DNA of 64,000 nucleotides. Origin: Williamsia sp. DF01-3 (GTDB lineage Bacteria > Actinomycetota > Actinomycetes > Mycobacteriales > Mycobacteriaceae). Positions 9,609 to 18,171 of this stretch are shown here, in pieces (position 1 is the stretch's first letter; each line of letters begins with the position of its first letter). Made by a program: the position numbers and the translations under genes. Location of the stretch: positions 1,922,001 to 1,986,000 of the forward strand of contig NZ_JALKFS010000005.1 in assembly GCF_023051145.1 (NCBI RefSeq), read 5' to 3'. A model generated the notes under the pieces. It was not told where the DNA came from and ran no database searches. It saw nothing but the letters and a program-made list of their open reading frames with translations.

Positions 9609-10664
9609 CTACGAGTAGCGCACGATCCGCGAAAGGCGCTTCGCGTCGGTGAGCATGGTCTCGATGATCGTGCCTGCCACGGTGTCGAACTCCTCGGCCG
9701 CGCGGTTCAACCGCTCCGACCCCAGCTCGTCCTCGGCCGCGGCGACGTACTCGTCCGAATCGTCGTCGACCACAACGCTGATCACCCATTCGAGCTTTGC
9801 CAGCTGACGGTCCACCTGCTCGACGCCTGCGCGGTACCGGGTGAACGCCTCCAGTCGCTGGACGAGCACACCCAGCCGTTCGTCATGCACCTGCGACCGC
9901 GCAGCGTGGATGGCGGTGAGCTCGAGGTCGTCGCCGAGGTCGTCGGGCGGACCGGCCCCGAGTTTGTCGACGGAGGCACGAAGCCGCGCGCAGCTGCGAC
10001 TGATCTCTGCCACCTCGGCATCGAGGTCGACCCGGATCATCTTGTTGTCGAGGATGTCGTGCTTCCAGGATCGGCTCTGCTCGATCGCCGTCGCCGTCGA
10101 ACACGCCAGGTAGGCGAGCTTGCCGATGGGATGCGCCCGCATCTCGTCGATCGTTGCCTGGTCGTGCGGCGACAAGGTGGATTGGCGCAGCTGCCGTCGC
10201 AGTGGTCGCGGGTAGTTGTTCTCGTCGGTGCGGACGGCCCAATCGTCGATCTGCCCAGAGTCTCGGTCGAGGAGACGATCGATGTCGATGCGGGGCTCGT
10301 CGCCCCGCCACGTGTCGACGGCGATGAACGCGAACCGGATGGCAATCGACTCGCCGGGACGCGTCCCTCCTTGGTGGTCGATCCAGTACGGCGTGGCCGT
10401 GGTCTTGGCCAGATCGGACAGTCCGTCACCGCCCTCGGATCGCCGACGAAGCGGCGCAGGCGGGGCGAAGTCGGTAATTGCCGGTGACGTCGACCCGGAT
10501 TCGCCGGTCGCTTCGACCGGGGGTGGCGCGCGTCGCTCGGACGCCGCGCGGAACCGGGCCGCCCAGTCGATCGACTTGATCCATTCGGTCCCCACCAGCA
10601 CCAGTGCACTCGTGGCAAAGACCAGCACGAAGCCGATGATCGCCGAGATGTACACCATGCTCAC
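9609..10664 (-). CDS. Hypothetical membrane-anchored protein with coiled-coil-like region
   Basis: Not recognised. The 351-residue reading starts at a GTG (10664), or an ATG two codons later, and begins with one transmembrane helix (about residues 4-26, YISAIIGFVLVFATSALVLV). A Pro/Arg-rich linker follows, then a mainly charged, helical soluble part with heptad-like stretches (about residues 170-320) that ends at RLSRIVRYS. The layout suggests an inner-membrane-anchored cytoplasmic protein. It converges on the CoA-binding gene and is divergent from the hydrolase gene at 10740. No catalytic motif was seen. Confidence 0.75.
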   Translation of the reverse strand: MSMVYISAIIGFVLVFATSALVLVGTEWIKSIDWAARFRAASERRAPPPVEATGESGSTSPAITDFAPPAPLRRRSEGGDGLSDLAKTTATPYWIDHQGGTRPGESIAIRFAFIAVDTWRGDEPRIDIDRLLDRDSGQIDDWAVRTDENNYPRPLRRQLRQSTLSPHDQATIDEMRAHPIGKLAYLACSTATAIEQSRSWKHDILDNKMIRVDLDAEVAEISRSCARLRASVDKLGAGPPDDLGDDLELTAIHAARSQVHDERLGVLVQRLEAFTRYRAGVEQVDRQLAKLEWVISVVVDDDSDEYVAAAEDELGSERLNRAAEEFDTVAGTIIETMLTDAKRLSRIVRYS

Positions 10665-10739
10665 CCATTATCCGCACCGGCGAGACATGGCGCACGAAAC
10701 CGGCGATGCGGTGGGCGTGACAGGCGCGCTGGTGAGCGT

Positions 10740-11651
10740 TTGACTACCGTGGCGTCGGTGGACACGCTGACCCGGCCATCCGGCGCCGAATCGATCACCC
10801 TCGCGGTGCGAACGTCGGGTCCGGTGACAGATCGGCCGGTGGTGCTGGTGCACGGAATGGGCGGCGATCATCAGACATGGCGCCCGCTGGCCAGGCAATT
10901 GCGAGCGCTTGGCCGAACGGTAATCACGTACGACCAGCGCGGTCACGGCAGGAGTTCGCGATCGGGGGACTACCTGCTCGATGACTTCCGCGATGACCTG
11001 ACCTTTGTACTCGATGACCTGGGTGTGGCTGAGGTCGATGTGGTCGGGCATTCGCTGGGCGCACACACCGTGGCGCGAATGGCGATGGCCGCGCCCGACC
11101 GGATCCGCCGGCTGGTGCTCGAAGAGATACCGCCCATGCCCCGCGGACAGGCCGACCTGGACGAGAACATCGCGCCGTCGGCGGGAGGGTGGCCTGAACG
11201 GCTCCGGGGAGCCTGGTCGTTCGCCCGCTACCCGAGCCCGGTGATCCGCTTCGACCACCGGATGCCCCAACTCGTCGCGACCCAGTTCCAGGTGATCGAC
11301 ACCGACTGGTGGGATTCTCTGAACGTGATCACCTCGCCCGTGCTGGTCATCTCGGGTGGTGAACAAAGCTTCTTGCCGCCCAGGCACCTACGCAGTGTGA
11401 GCGAGGCCCTGCCCGACGGGCACTTCACCGCAATCGAGGCCGGCCACAGCGTGCACCGCGACCGCCCCTCGGAATTCAACCGCCGGGTGCTCGATTTCCT
11501 CGGGGGTAGGCACAGCCGTCGACTGGCGGTATGTCATTCGGATAGATGCACACCCGACCCGGCCATCATCGATCGGATCCCCTCGGTCACCTCGGTCCTG
11601 ACCGCACGCGCGGTCAGGCCGTCTTGCCTGCGTAGCTGGTGCCAAGTGTGA
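10740..11651 (+). CDS. Alpha/beta hydrolase (stop probably displaced by a frameshift)
   Basis: A serine hydrolase of the alpha/beta fold. It has an HGMGG oxyanion segment near residue 39, RGHGRSS, the nucleophile elbow GHSLG near residue 102, and a late GHSVHRDRP with the catalytic His. The start is a TTG at 10740; GTG 10749 is an alternative. The natural end would be VLDFLGG: adding one G to the GGGGG run at 11502-11506 creates a TAG at once, near 11509. As given, the frame reads on for about 47 non-family residues and overlaps the convergent TetR gene by 118 bp. The substrate is unknown. Confidence 0.88.
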   Translation: MTTVASVDTLTRPSGAESITLAVRTSGPVTDRPVVLVHGMGGDHQTWRPLARQLRALGRTVITYDQRGHGRSSRSGDYLLDDFRDDLTFVLDDLGVAEVDVVGHSLGAHTVARMAMAAPDRIRRLVLEEIPPMPRGQADLDENIAPSAGGWPERLRGAWSFARYPSPVIRFDHRMPQLVATQFQVIDTDWWDSLNVITSPVLVISGGEQSFLPPRHLRSVSEALPDGHFTAIEAGHSVHRDRPSEFNRRVLDFLGGRHSRRLAVCHSDRCTPDPAIIDRIPSVTSVLTARAVRPSCLRSWCQV

Positions 11652-12148
11652 ACGTCGAGGAGCACACACAACATTCGTTGCAGGCGTTCTCTCCTGCGTG
11701 GGGCAAGCTGACTCAGCTGTGGTTCGAACACCTCAGATATCCACCGGTGGTGCGCTTTTCGCCCCTCGCGTGCAACGTCGGCCAAGGCTTCGAACGTGTC
11801 GGCCTGGGCCAGCATCTTCACCGTCGACTCACCGGACTCCTCGTAGCCGGCGAGGACCGCGTCGACGATGGAGGCGACGTCGCCTGCCACTACACCGGAC
11901 CGAATCTCGTTGACGCGTGGGATGAATCGCTCCGAGATGCCGGTGAGGTAAAGGTTGTCCTTCGACCCGAAATGGTTGGTGATTGTTTGTCCCGATACCC
12001 CTGCCGCGGCGGCGATGTCGGCGATCGTGACGTCGCCGTAACTGCGGTTGTTGAACAGTGCGGTTGCGGCGTCGAGGATGTGCTCGCGAGTCTGCTGGGC
12101 CGCCCTTGCGCGTGCGCCCATCCGGTAGGTCCTCTTCGATACGGTCAC
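11534..12148 (-). CDS. TetR/AcrR family transcriptional regulator
   Basis: A repressor with an N-terminal TetR helix-turn-helix (TREHILDAATALFNNRSYGD, then DIAAAAGVSGQTITNHFGSK) and a variable all-helical ligand domain. I placed the start at the GTG ending at 12148 (TVSKRTYRMGARARAAQQTR). The ATG at 12121 is an alternative, and longer readings run into the divergent promoter. About 204 residues is normal. It is divergent from the glycosyltransferase gene at 12232, which it probably controls. Confidence 0.88.
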   Translation of the reverse strand: MTVSKRTYRMGARARAAQQTREHILDAATALFNNRSYGDVTIADIAAAAGVSGQTITNHFGSKDNLYLTGISERFIPRVNEIRSGVVAGDVASIVDAVLAGYEESGESTVKMLAQADTFEALADVAREGRKAHHRWISEVFEPQLSQLAPRRRERLQRMLCVLLDVHTWHQLRRQDGLTARAVRTEVTEGIRSMMAGSGVHLSE

Positions 12149-12167
12149 TACACCTACTTTGGCTTGG

Positions 12168-12206
12168 TGTTGACAAAAACGAATATGAGCCCATACTAGC
12201 GAATAT
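12168..12206 (+). promoter_or_regulatory. Probable promoter/operator of the glycosyltransferase gene
   Basis: TTGACA at 12170-12175 is a consensus -35 element. TACTAG at 12194-12199 is a fair -10 with an 18-bp spacer. Two copies of CGAATAT (12180-12186 and 12200-12206) lie exactly 20 bp apart around the -10, and TATGAGCCCATA between them is a short palindrome. These are plausible contacts for the divergent TetR regulator. The elements are seen; the function is inferred. Confidence 0.5.
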
Positions 12207-12231
12207 CCGACAACCCCACCAGGGAGAAACC

Positions 12232-13473
12232 ATGGCTCGCATACTCGCCTACACACCACCCGCGCTGGGGCACGTGTTCCCCTTGGTCCCCGGCCTGCTC
12301 GAAATGCAGCGTCGTGGCCACGAGATCCAGGTCCGCACCGCACCGGATGCAGTTGCTCATCTCCGTGCTGCGGGATTGAGTGCTGAGGCCGTCGATGAAC
12401 GGATCCTCGAGGTGGAGGTCACCGACTTCCGGGCCGCCAACGACGCGGAACGACTCAGGTCGGGCCAACGCGACCTCATCGATCGCGGGCGTTTCGACGG
12501 CCCCGACCTCGACCGGACCGTTGAGCGCCTCCGGCCAGATGTACTGCTGGTCGACTGTATGGCCTACGGCGCGCAGATTCGAGCTCAAGTCAGCGGTTTA
12601 CCCTGGGCGATGACCCTGCCGAGTCTGCTTCCTCTGCGCGAGAGGGGGATTCCGCCGTACGGACTCGGGTTGGCTCCTCGAGCCGGTATCACCGGCGCTG
12701 TGCGCGACGCGCTGATGTGGCCCGTCGTGGAGAAGATGTTCGGCAAGGCCATGCTGCCTGGGATCAACGAGCTGCGAAGTGCGGCCGGGCTGACGGCGCT
12801 CGCGTCCCCGCTGGATCTGTACGACCAGCCCGATGCGGTCATCTGTATGACCGGTGCCCCGTTGGAGTACGACCGCTCGCAGCTGCCGACCTCGGTGCAC
12901 ATGGTCGGGTTCCAACCGTGGGATCCACCGGCTGCGGCACCGGACTTCATCGATGAACCGGGCGACCCATGGATACTCGTGACCTGTTCGACCGACTATC
13001 AGGGTGATGAATCACTGGCTCGGACGGCCGTCGAAGCATTGCGGGATCAGCCGTTTCGGGTTCTGCTGACGCTCGCCGACGCCTACGAGAAGGCTGACCT
13101 ACCGGACGCCCCGAACATCACAAAGGTGAAGTTTGTCCCGCACGGCCCGATCATGGGCAAGCTCGCCGCTGTTGTCACCCACTCAGGCATGGGCATCGTC
13201 GGCAAGGCCACCTGTGCCGGGGTGCCGATTGTCGCTGTTCCCTTCGGCCGCGACCAGCCCGAAATCGCACGCCGGATCACCGAAGCCGGTGTGGGAGTGT
13301 CGATACCGGCAAAAAAGCTCACCCCTCCCAAGCTGCGCCAGGCGGTGAACGCCGCCGTTGCCATGCGGCCGCGAGTCGTCGAGGTCGCCCGTGGCCTCGC
13401 CGAATCGGATCCCGCGGCCGCATTCGCCGACGCGGCGGGTGCCCTTGTGTCGACGCCGAACACAGCTCGCTGA
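12232..13473 (+). CDS. Glycosyltransferase, MGT/UGT-like (GT1) family
   Basis: A 413-residue macrolide-glycosyltransferase-type enzyme. The N-terminus, MARILAYTPPALGHVFPLVP, carries the acceptor-side His typical of GT1 enzymes. The C-terminal donor-binding signature is VPHGPIMGKLAAVVTHSG, then GKATCAGVPIVAVPFGRDQ. The ATG at 12232 follows AGGGAGAA; longer readings overlap the TetR gene. It would transfer an activated sugar to a small lipophilic acceptor. With a divergent TetR this is a common arrangement for detoxification or secondary-metabolite tailoring; the acceptor cannot be told. Confidence 0.88.
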   Translation: MARILAYTPPALGHVFPLVPGLLEMQRRGHEIQVRTAPDAVAHLRAAGLSAEAVDERILEVEVTDFRAANDAERLRSGQRDLIDRGRFDGPDLDRTVERLRPDVLLVDCMAYGAQIRAQVSGLPWAMTLPSLLPLRERGIPPYGLGLAPRAGITGAVRDALMWPVVEKMFGKAMLPGINELRSAAGLTALASPLDLYDQPDAVICMTGAPLEYDRSQLPTSVHMVGFQPWDPPAAAPDFIDEPGDPWILVTCSTDYQGDESLARTAVEALRDQPFRVLLTLADAYEKADLPDAPNITKVKFVPHGPIMGKLAAVVTHSGMGIVGKATCAGVPIVAVPFGRDQPEIARRITEAGVGVSIPAKKLTPPKLRQAVNAAVAMRPRVVEVARGLAESDPAAAFADAAGALVSTPNTAR

Positions 13474-13478
13474 AAGTG

Positions 13479-14699
13479 TCAGGTGTTGTCCGGACTGACC
13501 AGCGACGCGCGGTCTTTCCTGCGCCGGGCTCCGATCATCGACGCCGTGAACGGCAGCGCCAACACGGTGACCGCACCTGCGGTCACCAGCACCGAGGCGT
13601 TTGCTTCGGTCATCTCACCGGCCGCCACGGCAACGCCTGTCACCGCCACGATGAGGGGCAAACCGGTCGCGGAGTACAGGCCCAGTTGCGCACGCTCGGC
13701 GATGGAAAAGGGCGGTTCGGTGCCTGATTGCCCCCGATCCCATCGGGTGGCGATGAATACGGGGAGGCCGCGCACTGCGATGATCAGGAGTACCAGCACC
13801 ACCAGGAGGCCGGGTTTCGAGAACACCGCCGCGATGTCGATACCCATGCCGGAGGTGATGAAGAAGATGGGGATCAGGAAGCCGAAAGCTATTCCGTCCA
13901 GCTTGGTTTCCAGTGACTCATGTCCCTCGGGCAGCAGCCGCCGCAGGATGAACCCCGCTGCGAACGCTCCCAGTACCGTGTCCAGCTCGAACTCGTAGGC
14001 CAGCACCATGAGTCCGACGAGCAAGAACATCGTCACCCGGACGGTGGTCTGGGCGGTGGTCTCCGCGCCGGCGGACACCAACTTCGTCAGCCAGGTCTGC
14101 TGCCGCAGAATGCGGTCCGACACCAGTCCGACGGCAACCGCCGCGATGGTGAACAGGATGAGGACAACGGTGGATTGGAGCGATCCGCGCGTGCCGAGCA
14201 GTACCGCCATCGCGATGACCGGCCCCACCTCTCCGAACGCGCCGTGGTTGAGGACCGTCTGTCCGAGTCGGGTGTCGAGCAGTCCGTTGTCGCGGAGGAT
14301 GGGGAGCAGCGTGCCGAGCGCGGTGGAGCACAGAGCGATGGCCACTGCGCTCTCGGCGGTCAACAGGCCTGTGGCACCCAGGGCGAACGTGGCGCCGAAG
14401 GCAATCGCCAGGCAGCACATCCAGGTGTAGAAGGCTCGACGGCCCTCTCGGCCAACGAGTTCTGATGTCTTGACCTCGTATCCCGCCAGCAGGAACAGCA
14501 TTCCGAGACCGAGTTCGCGAAGCATCTCGATCTCGCTGCCCTCGACGGCCCAATCGAGGGCATGCGGCCCGATCAGGATTCCGCCGACGAGCAGGAGCAC
14601 AACCTCGGGTATCCGCTTGCCCGGGATCAGCCCGGCGACGAGGGGTGCGAGCACCGCGCACCCCACGATCCAGAAAAACGAGGTGACCACGGTTCCCAT
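13479..14699 (-). CDS. CPA2 family cation/proton antiporter
   Basis: A 406-residue integral membrane protein with about 12 hydrophobic segments and the Na+/H+ exchanger domain of the CPA2 (Kef-type) group. Features include LLVGGILIGPHALDW near residue 40, ELGLGMLFLLAGYEVK, and the GLLDTRLGQTVLNHGAFGEV segment. The last occupies the position of the ion-binding motif; the usual acidic pair is reduced here to Asn-His. There is no C-terminal TrkA-N domain. It converges on the glycosyltransferase (5-bp gap) and is followed upstream by the thioesterase gene. Confidence 0.88.
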   Translation of the reverse strand: MGTVVTSFFWIVGCAVLAPLVAGLIPGKRIPEVVLLLVGGILIGPHALDWAVEGSEIEMLRELGLGMLFLLAGYEVKTSELVGREGRRAFYTWMCCLAIAFGATFALGATGLLTAESAVAIALCSTALGTLLPILRDNGLLDTRLGQTVLNHGAFGEVGPVIAMAVLLGTRGSLQSTVVLILFTIAAVAVGLVSDRILRQQTWLTKLVSAGAETTAQTTVRVTMFLLVGLMVLAYEFELDTVLGAFAAGFILRRLLPEGHESLETKLDGIAFGFLIPIFFITSGMGIDIAAVFSKPGLLVVLVLLIIAVRGLPVFIATRWDRGQSGTEPPFSIAERAQLGLYSATGLPLIVAVTGVAVAAGEMTEANASVLVTAGAVTVLALPFTASMIGARRRKDRASLVSPDNT

Positions 14700-14705
14700 G
14701 TCGCG

Positions 14706-15164
14706 TCAGCTCTCTGCGGACGAGCCGGCGAGATCGGCGATCACCGAACGGATGGATGGTGGGATGTCGACTGGTTTGCGCGACGAGCGGTCTACGTACA
14801 CATGTACAAATCGCCCGGTCGCGGCGATGGCATGGTCGCCGTTCGGGCCGCTACGGAAGATCGCCAACGCGTAGACAACGCTGCGGGTGCCGAGGCGTTC
14901 CACCGATATGCCCACCAGCAGTTGGTCCGGGAAACTCAGTTCGCGCAGGTAGTTGCACGATGTCTCGGCCACGATCCCGATGGCCGGGAGGTCACGGATG
15001 TCGGTGCCCGTGGCTGACATCAGCCAGGCGTTCACCGCGGTGTCGAAGTACGAGTAGTACGTCACGTTGTTGACGTGACCGTAGTGGTCGTTGTCGTGCC
15101 AGCGGGTCGGGATCGGCCACAGCACCGGATAGTCGTCGGGCGATGGATGCGGACCTGTGGTCAC
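14706..15164 (-). CDS. Acyl-CoA thioesterase (4-hydroxybenzoyl-CoA thioesterase fold)
   Basis: A 152-residue hotdog-fold thioesterase that would hydrolyse a cytoplasmic acyl-CoA. The motif TRWHDNDHYGHVNNVTYYSY is the standard active-site region, and its first Asp is the catalytic residue of the 4HBT/YbgC group. SCNYLRELSFPDQLLVG follows. It lies 6 bp upstream of the antiporter on the same strand and is divergent from the alcohol dehydrogenase at 15305. The chain-length preference is unknown. Confidence 0.9.
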   Translation of the reverse strand: MTTGPHPSPDDYPVLWPIPTRWHDNDHYGHVNNVTYYSYFDTAVNAWLMSATGTDIRDLPAIGIVAETSCNYLRELSFPDQLLVGISVERLGTRSVVYALAIFRSGPNGDHAIAATGRFVHVYVDRSSRKPVDIPPSIRSVIADLAGSSAES

Positions 15165-15304
15165 CGGCCTCGAATCTCCGTTCTCGGGGCTTGCCCTATC
15201 GTGGTCGACGTCGTCATGGGACGCCCGGTTGGCTGGTCGTCCCGGATAGAGACTACGAGGTGCCTGGTGGATCTGGGCTGTTGCCGAGCTGGAAAGGCGC
15301 GCAC

Positions 15305-16417
15305 ATGTTGATCACTGGAGCAGTTCTCGAGGAGATCGGGCGGGCGCGACCCTACGCGCAGTCCACACCTATTGCGGTGCGCGAGCTGGAGCTGCAGTCG
15401 CCCGGACCTACCGAGCTGCTCGTCCAGGTCGAGGCAGCGGGTGTCTGCCATTCCGATCTGAGTGTGGTGGACGGCAACCGGGTACGACCGGTCCCGATGC
15501 TGCTGGGTCACGAGGCAGCCGGCATCGTGCGTGAACGGGGCTCAGAGGTCGCCGACATCGAGGTCGGCGATCGCGTGGTGATGTCGTTTCTGCCGCGGTG
15601 CGAGCACTGTGAGGGTTGCGCGGCGGGCGGGCGGCTCCCATGCGTACCGGGATCGGTCGCGAACAACGCCGGCGAGATGCTCCACGGCGGCCGCCGGCTC
15701 TCGTCACCCGGTGGCGGCGGGCCGATTCACCACCATCTGGGTGTCTCGGGGTTTGCCACTCACGCGGTGGTTGATGCCGCGTCAGCCGTGTCCGTGGGCA
15801 ACGACGTGCCCGCCGACATTGCCGCCGTCCTGGGTTGTGCGGTCCTCACGGGTGGGGGAGCGGTGCTCAACGCCGCCAAACCCTCACCGCAGGATTCGAT
15901 CATGATCGTCGGCCTCGGCGGCGTCGGCATGGCAGCGTTGATAACCGCTGTGGCGCAGAACGTCTCGAGGATCGTCGCGGTGGACACCATGGAAGACAAG
16001 CTCGGTCTCGCCCAAGAGCTCGGCGCGCACGAGGTGTACACGCCGCAGGATGTGACGCAGCGAGGTGTGAAGGCCACGTACGTCATCGAGTGCGCCGGTA
16101 ACGCCAAGGCTTTCGAGACCGCCTTTGCGGCTACGGCCCCTGGTGGAACCACCGTGACGGTGGGCCTGCCCGCTCCGGCCGCAAGGTCAAGCATCTCGCC
16201 GTTGACCATCACCGCTGAAGCTCGGACCATCGTCGGGAGTTATCTGGGATCAGCCGTGCCCAGTCGCGACATCCCCCGGTACGCACAGATGTGGCGCGAG
16301 GGGCGCCTGCCCGTCGAACAGCTCATCTCCTCGCGCATCCGGCTCGACGAGATCAACGACGCGATGGACCAGCTCGCCGACGGCAAGGCCATCCGTCAGG
16401 TGATCATGTTCGACTGA
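15305..16417 (+). CDS. Zinc-dependent alcohol dehydrogenase (MDR superfamily)
   Basis: A 370-residue medium-chain dehydrogenase oxidising an alcohol or reducing an aldehyde with NAD(P). Catalytic zinc ligands are visible in AAGVCHSDLSVVDG (Cys) and LLGHEAAGIV (His-Glu). The structural-zinc loop is RCEHCEGCAAGGRLPC, and the Rossmann motif is GLGGVGMAALI. The start ATG at 15305 gives MLITGAVLEEIGRARPY; the longer in-frame reading covers the divergent promoter region. The wording near GGRRLSSPGGGGPIHHHLG is typical of the group close to class III enzymes. The substrate is unknown. Confidence 0.92.
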   Translation: MLITGAVLEEIGRARPYAQSTPIAVRELELQSPGPTELLVQVEAAGVCHSDLSVVDGNRVRPVPMLLGHEAAGIVRERGSEVADIEVGDRVVMSFLPRCEHCEGCAAGGRLPCVPGSVANNAGEMLHGGRRLSSPGGGGPIHHHLGVSGFATHAVVDAASAVSVGNDVPADIAAVLGCAVLTGGGAVLNAAKPSPQDSIMIVGLGGVGMAALITAVAQNVSRIVAVDTMEDKLGLAQELGAHEVYTPQDVTQRGVKATYVIECAGNAKAFETAFAATAPGGTTVTVGLPAPAARSSISPLTITAEARTIVGSYLGSAVPSRDIPRYAQMWREGRLPVEQLISSRIRLDEINDAMDQLADGKAIRQVIMFD

Positions 16418-16430
16418 CCGACCCGCCGCG

Positions 16431-16495
16431 TTTCCTCCGATTGCAGCGACATCCTCCGGTTGCAGTCGGAGGATGTGACTGGAGTCGGAGGGTGT
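16431..16495. repeat. Intergenic palindromic repeat, copy A
   Basis: Between the convergent alcohol dehydrogenase and nrtR genes is a repeat built from TCCTCCGGTTGCAGTCGGAGGA and a flank GGAGTCGGAGGGTGTG. A partial unit, TCCTCCGATTGCAG, precedes it. The same unit recurs at 51575-51743 and 52751-52996. The palindrome could fold into a stem and act as a bidirectional terminator here. The rest of this gap holds nothing else recognisable. Confidence 0.75.
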
Positions 16496-16508
16496 GGGCG
16501 CCGGGGAG

Positions 16509-17141
16509 TCAGCGACGGACGCGGAAGAGCTCGGCAGGCCGTCCGGTGTCGGCTGTGGCGCGTTCGCCAGTGCCCTCCAGAGCTCCGATGAAACGACGGC
16601 GAAAAGTGTCTTTGACCAATGTGGCACCGAAGATCGCCTCGTGCAGGCGCCGCAATTCCAAGAGGGTGAACTGATCGCCGAGTAGCCGGTCGGGGTCAGG
16701 GCTGTTCGAGTAGCGAACCCGAATGTCTTGTACCGCTTGGGAAACCATGATGTTGTGGTCGAAGGTGAGGTCCTCGGAAGGTGACTCGCCGGTGATCGTC
16801 ACGAGCAGCGCGTCGTCGGGAAGATGCCGGCGCATGGCTGCCGCACCGTGTGCCATCGACAAGACCCACCCGCGATCGTCCCGTGACGGGTCGTCGTACA
16901 TGCCGAGTTGATGAAAGGCCAGGCCGCGAATGCCTGCCTTGGTCTGCAAGGCGCGACTCGCCGCATCGGCGAGGGTCTCACCCCGGTGCAGGAAGGTACC
17001 GGGTAGCGCCAGGCCGCGCTCGGACTTCACAACCAGCACGGCCAGCTCGTCGCCGTGCACAGTCAGAACAGCCACGTCGACGGCAACCGACGGCCGGTCG
17101 TAGTCGGTCAGAGCCTTACCTGCCGCATCGAGCCACACCAT
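16509..17141 (-). CDS. nrtR: NrtR family ADP-ribose-sensing repressor (Nudix-like plus winged helix)
   Basis: A 210-residue regulator of NAD/ADP-ribose metabolism. The N-terminal Nudix-like domain keeps the frame GTFLHRGETLADAASRALQ, but the catalytic REUXEE glutamates are missing. This is typical of NrtR proteins, which bind ADP-ribose as an effector instead of hydrolysing it. The C-terminal part (LLGDQFTLLELRRLHEAIFG, then FRRRFIG) is the winged-helix DNA-binding domain. It is divergent from an ADP-ribosylglycohydrolase gene, with two 20-bp palindromes in the 61-bp gap. Repression of both sides, relieved by ADP-ribose, is the expected mechanism. Confidence 0.9.
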   Translation of the reverse strand: MVWLDAAGKALTDYDRPSVAVDVAVLTVHGDELAVLVVKSERGLALPGTFLHRGETLADAASRALQTKAGIRGLAFHQLGMYDDPSRDDRGWVLSMAHGAAAMRRHLPDDALLVTITGESPSEDLTFDHNIMVSQAVQDIRVRYSNSPDPDRLLGDQFTLLELRRLHEAIFGATLVKDTFRRRFIGALEGTGERATADTGRPAELFRVRR

Positions 17142-17150
17142 CCGTTGATG

Positions 17151-17193
17151 TTAGCGCACATCTGCGCTAACCTTTAGCTCAACTTTGATCTAA
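17151..17193. promoter_or_regulatory. Tandem NrtR-box-like operators
   Basis: Two 20-bp palindromes lie in the nrtR/glycohydrolase gap. TTAGCGCACATCTGCGCTAA (17151-17170) is perfect apart from its 4-bp centre. TTAGCTCAACTTTGATCTAA (17174-17193) has one arm mismatch. They share the pattern TTAGCnCA...TG..CTAA and are 23 bp apart centre to centre, about two helical turns. The second overlaps the TAAGGAG ribosome site of the glycohydrolase. The palindromes are seen; NrtR binding is inferred from family and position. Confidence 0.8.
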
Positions 17194-17202
17194 GGAGAAG
17201 CG

Positions 17203-18171
17203 ATGGTTCTCGATGACCAACAGCTCGACCGGGCCCTCGGGGTCCTGCTCGGGACGGCAGCAGGAGACGCACTCGGCGCGGGCTACGAGTTCACCTACCC
17301 CGCGGCGCACACCGAGATCCGGATGAAAGGCGGCGGGACGTTCGACTGGGACCCCGGTGAGTGGACCGACGACACGTCGATGGCGATCTGCGTGACCGAC
17401 GGATTGACCGATGGCCACGCCGATCTCGATGCGATCGCCAGGTCGTTTGTGCGCTGGTACGACTCCGGCCCACCTGATATCGGTACGCAGACCCGGGCGG
17501 TGTTGAGCGGCCGGTGTCGATCGGCACGCGAGATGACTGACAGGGCTGCGAGCTTGACCGGACGCACCGGTGGCAACGGTTCCCTGATGCGTACGGCGCC
17601 AGTGGCCCTGGCGTTTCTCGACGACCCCGGGGGTTGTGTGCGCACTGCGGGTGCCATCAGCGATCTCACGCATTACGACGAACGCGCACGAGAAGCGTGT
17701 CAGATGTGGAGTTGTGCAATCCGGCACGCGGTACTCACCGGGTCGCCTGACGGGGTGCGGATCTATCTTGAGCAGGCGCCTGCATCGGTCCGTGCGTATT
17801 GGGGACCGTTGCTCGACATCACCGAAAACGGTTCGCCGGCAGACTTTCCCAACAACGGTTGGGTGGTGCATGCGCTGCAGACCGCCTGGTGGGCGCTGAC
17901 CAGGGCTGCCTGCGATCTGCCCGAGACATTGGAGTACTGCGTGCGTGCGGGTAACGACACCGACACCACCGCGGCCATCGCCGGCGGACTGGTGGGAGCC
18001 TGCCGAGGAGCCTCGGCGATCCCATCGGAATGGAAGTCCCTCCTCCATGGCCATCCCGGCCACACTTCGGTCGACCTCGCCGCGACCGTACGCCGGATCG
18101 TCGGTGAGGCAGCGGGTCCGACTTCACCCAACGTCGAAACGGGCGACACGGCACGAAAGGACAAACAATGA
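17203..18171 (+). CDS. ADP-ribosylglycohydrolase family protein (DraG-like)
   Basis: A 322-residue enzyme expected to remove ADP-ribose from proteins, nucleic acids or small molecules. Binuclear Mg/Mn ligands are visible in EWTDDTSMAI (near residue 60) and RAGNDTDTTAAIAGGL (near residue 250). The N-terminal LLGTAAGDALGAGYE is the conserved start of the fold, and NGSLMRTAPVAL is also typical. The ATG at 17203 follows TAAGGAG. Its stop overlaps the macrodomain start by four bases, so the two are coupled. Control by the divergent NrtR is likely. Confidence 0.92.
   Translation: MVLDDQQLDRALGVLLGTAAGDALGAGYEFTYPAAHTEIRMKGGGTFDWDPGEWTDDTSMAICVTDGLTDGHADLDAIARSFVRWYDSGPPDIGTQTRAVLSGRCRSAREMTDRAASLTGRTGGNGSLMRTAPVALAFLDDPGGCVRTAGAISDLTHYDERAREACQMWSCAIRHAVLTGSPDGVRIYLEQAPASVRAYWGPLLDITENGSPADFPNNGWVVHALQTAWWALTRAACDLPETLEYCVRAGNDTDTTAAIAGGLVGACRGASAIPSEWKSLLHGHPGHTSVDLAATVRRIVGEAAGPTSPNVETGDTARKDKQ

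Noticed and set aside
16509-17141. Annotating nrtR as a catalytic NUDIX hydrolase
   Set aside because: The Nudix box lacks the REUXEE glutamates, and a winged-helix domain follows, so a sensor-repressor is the better call.
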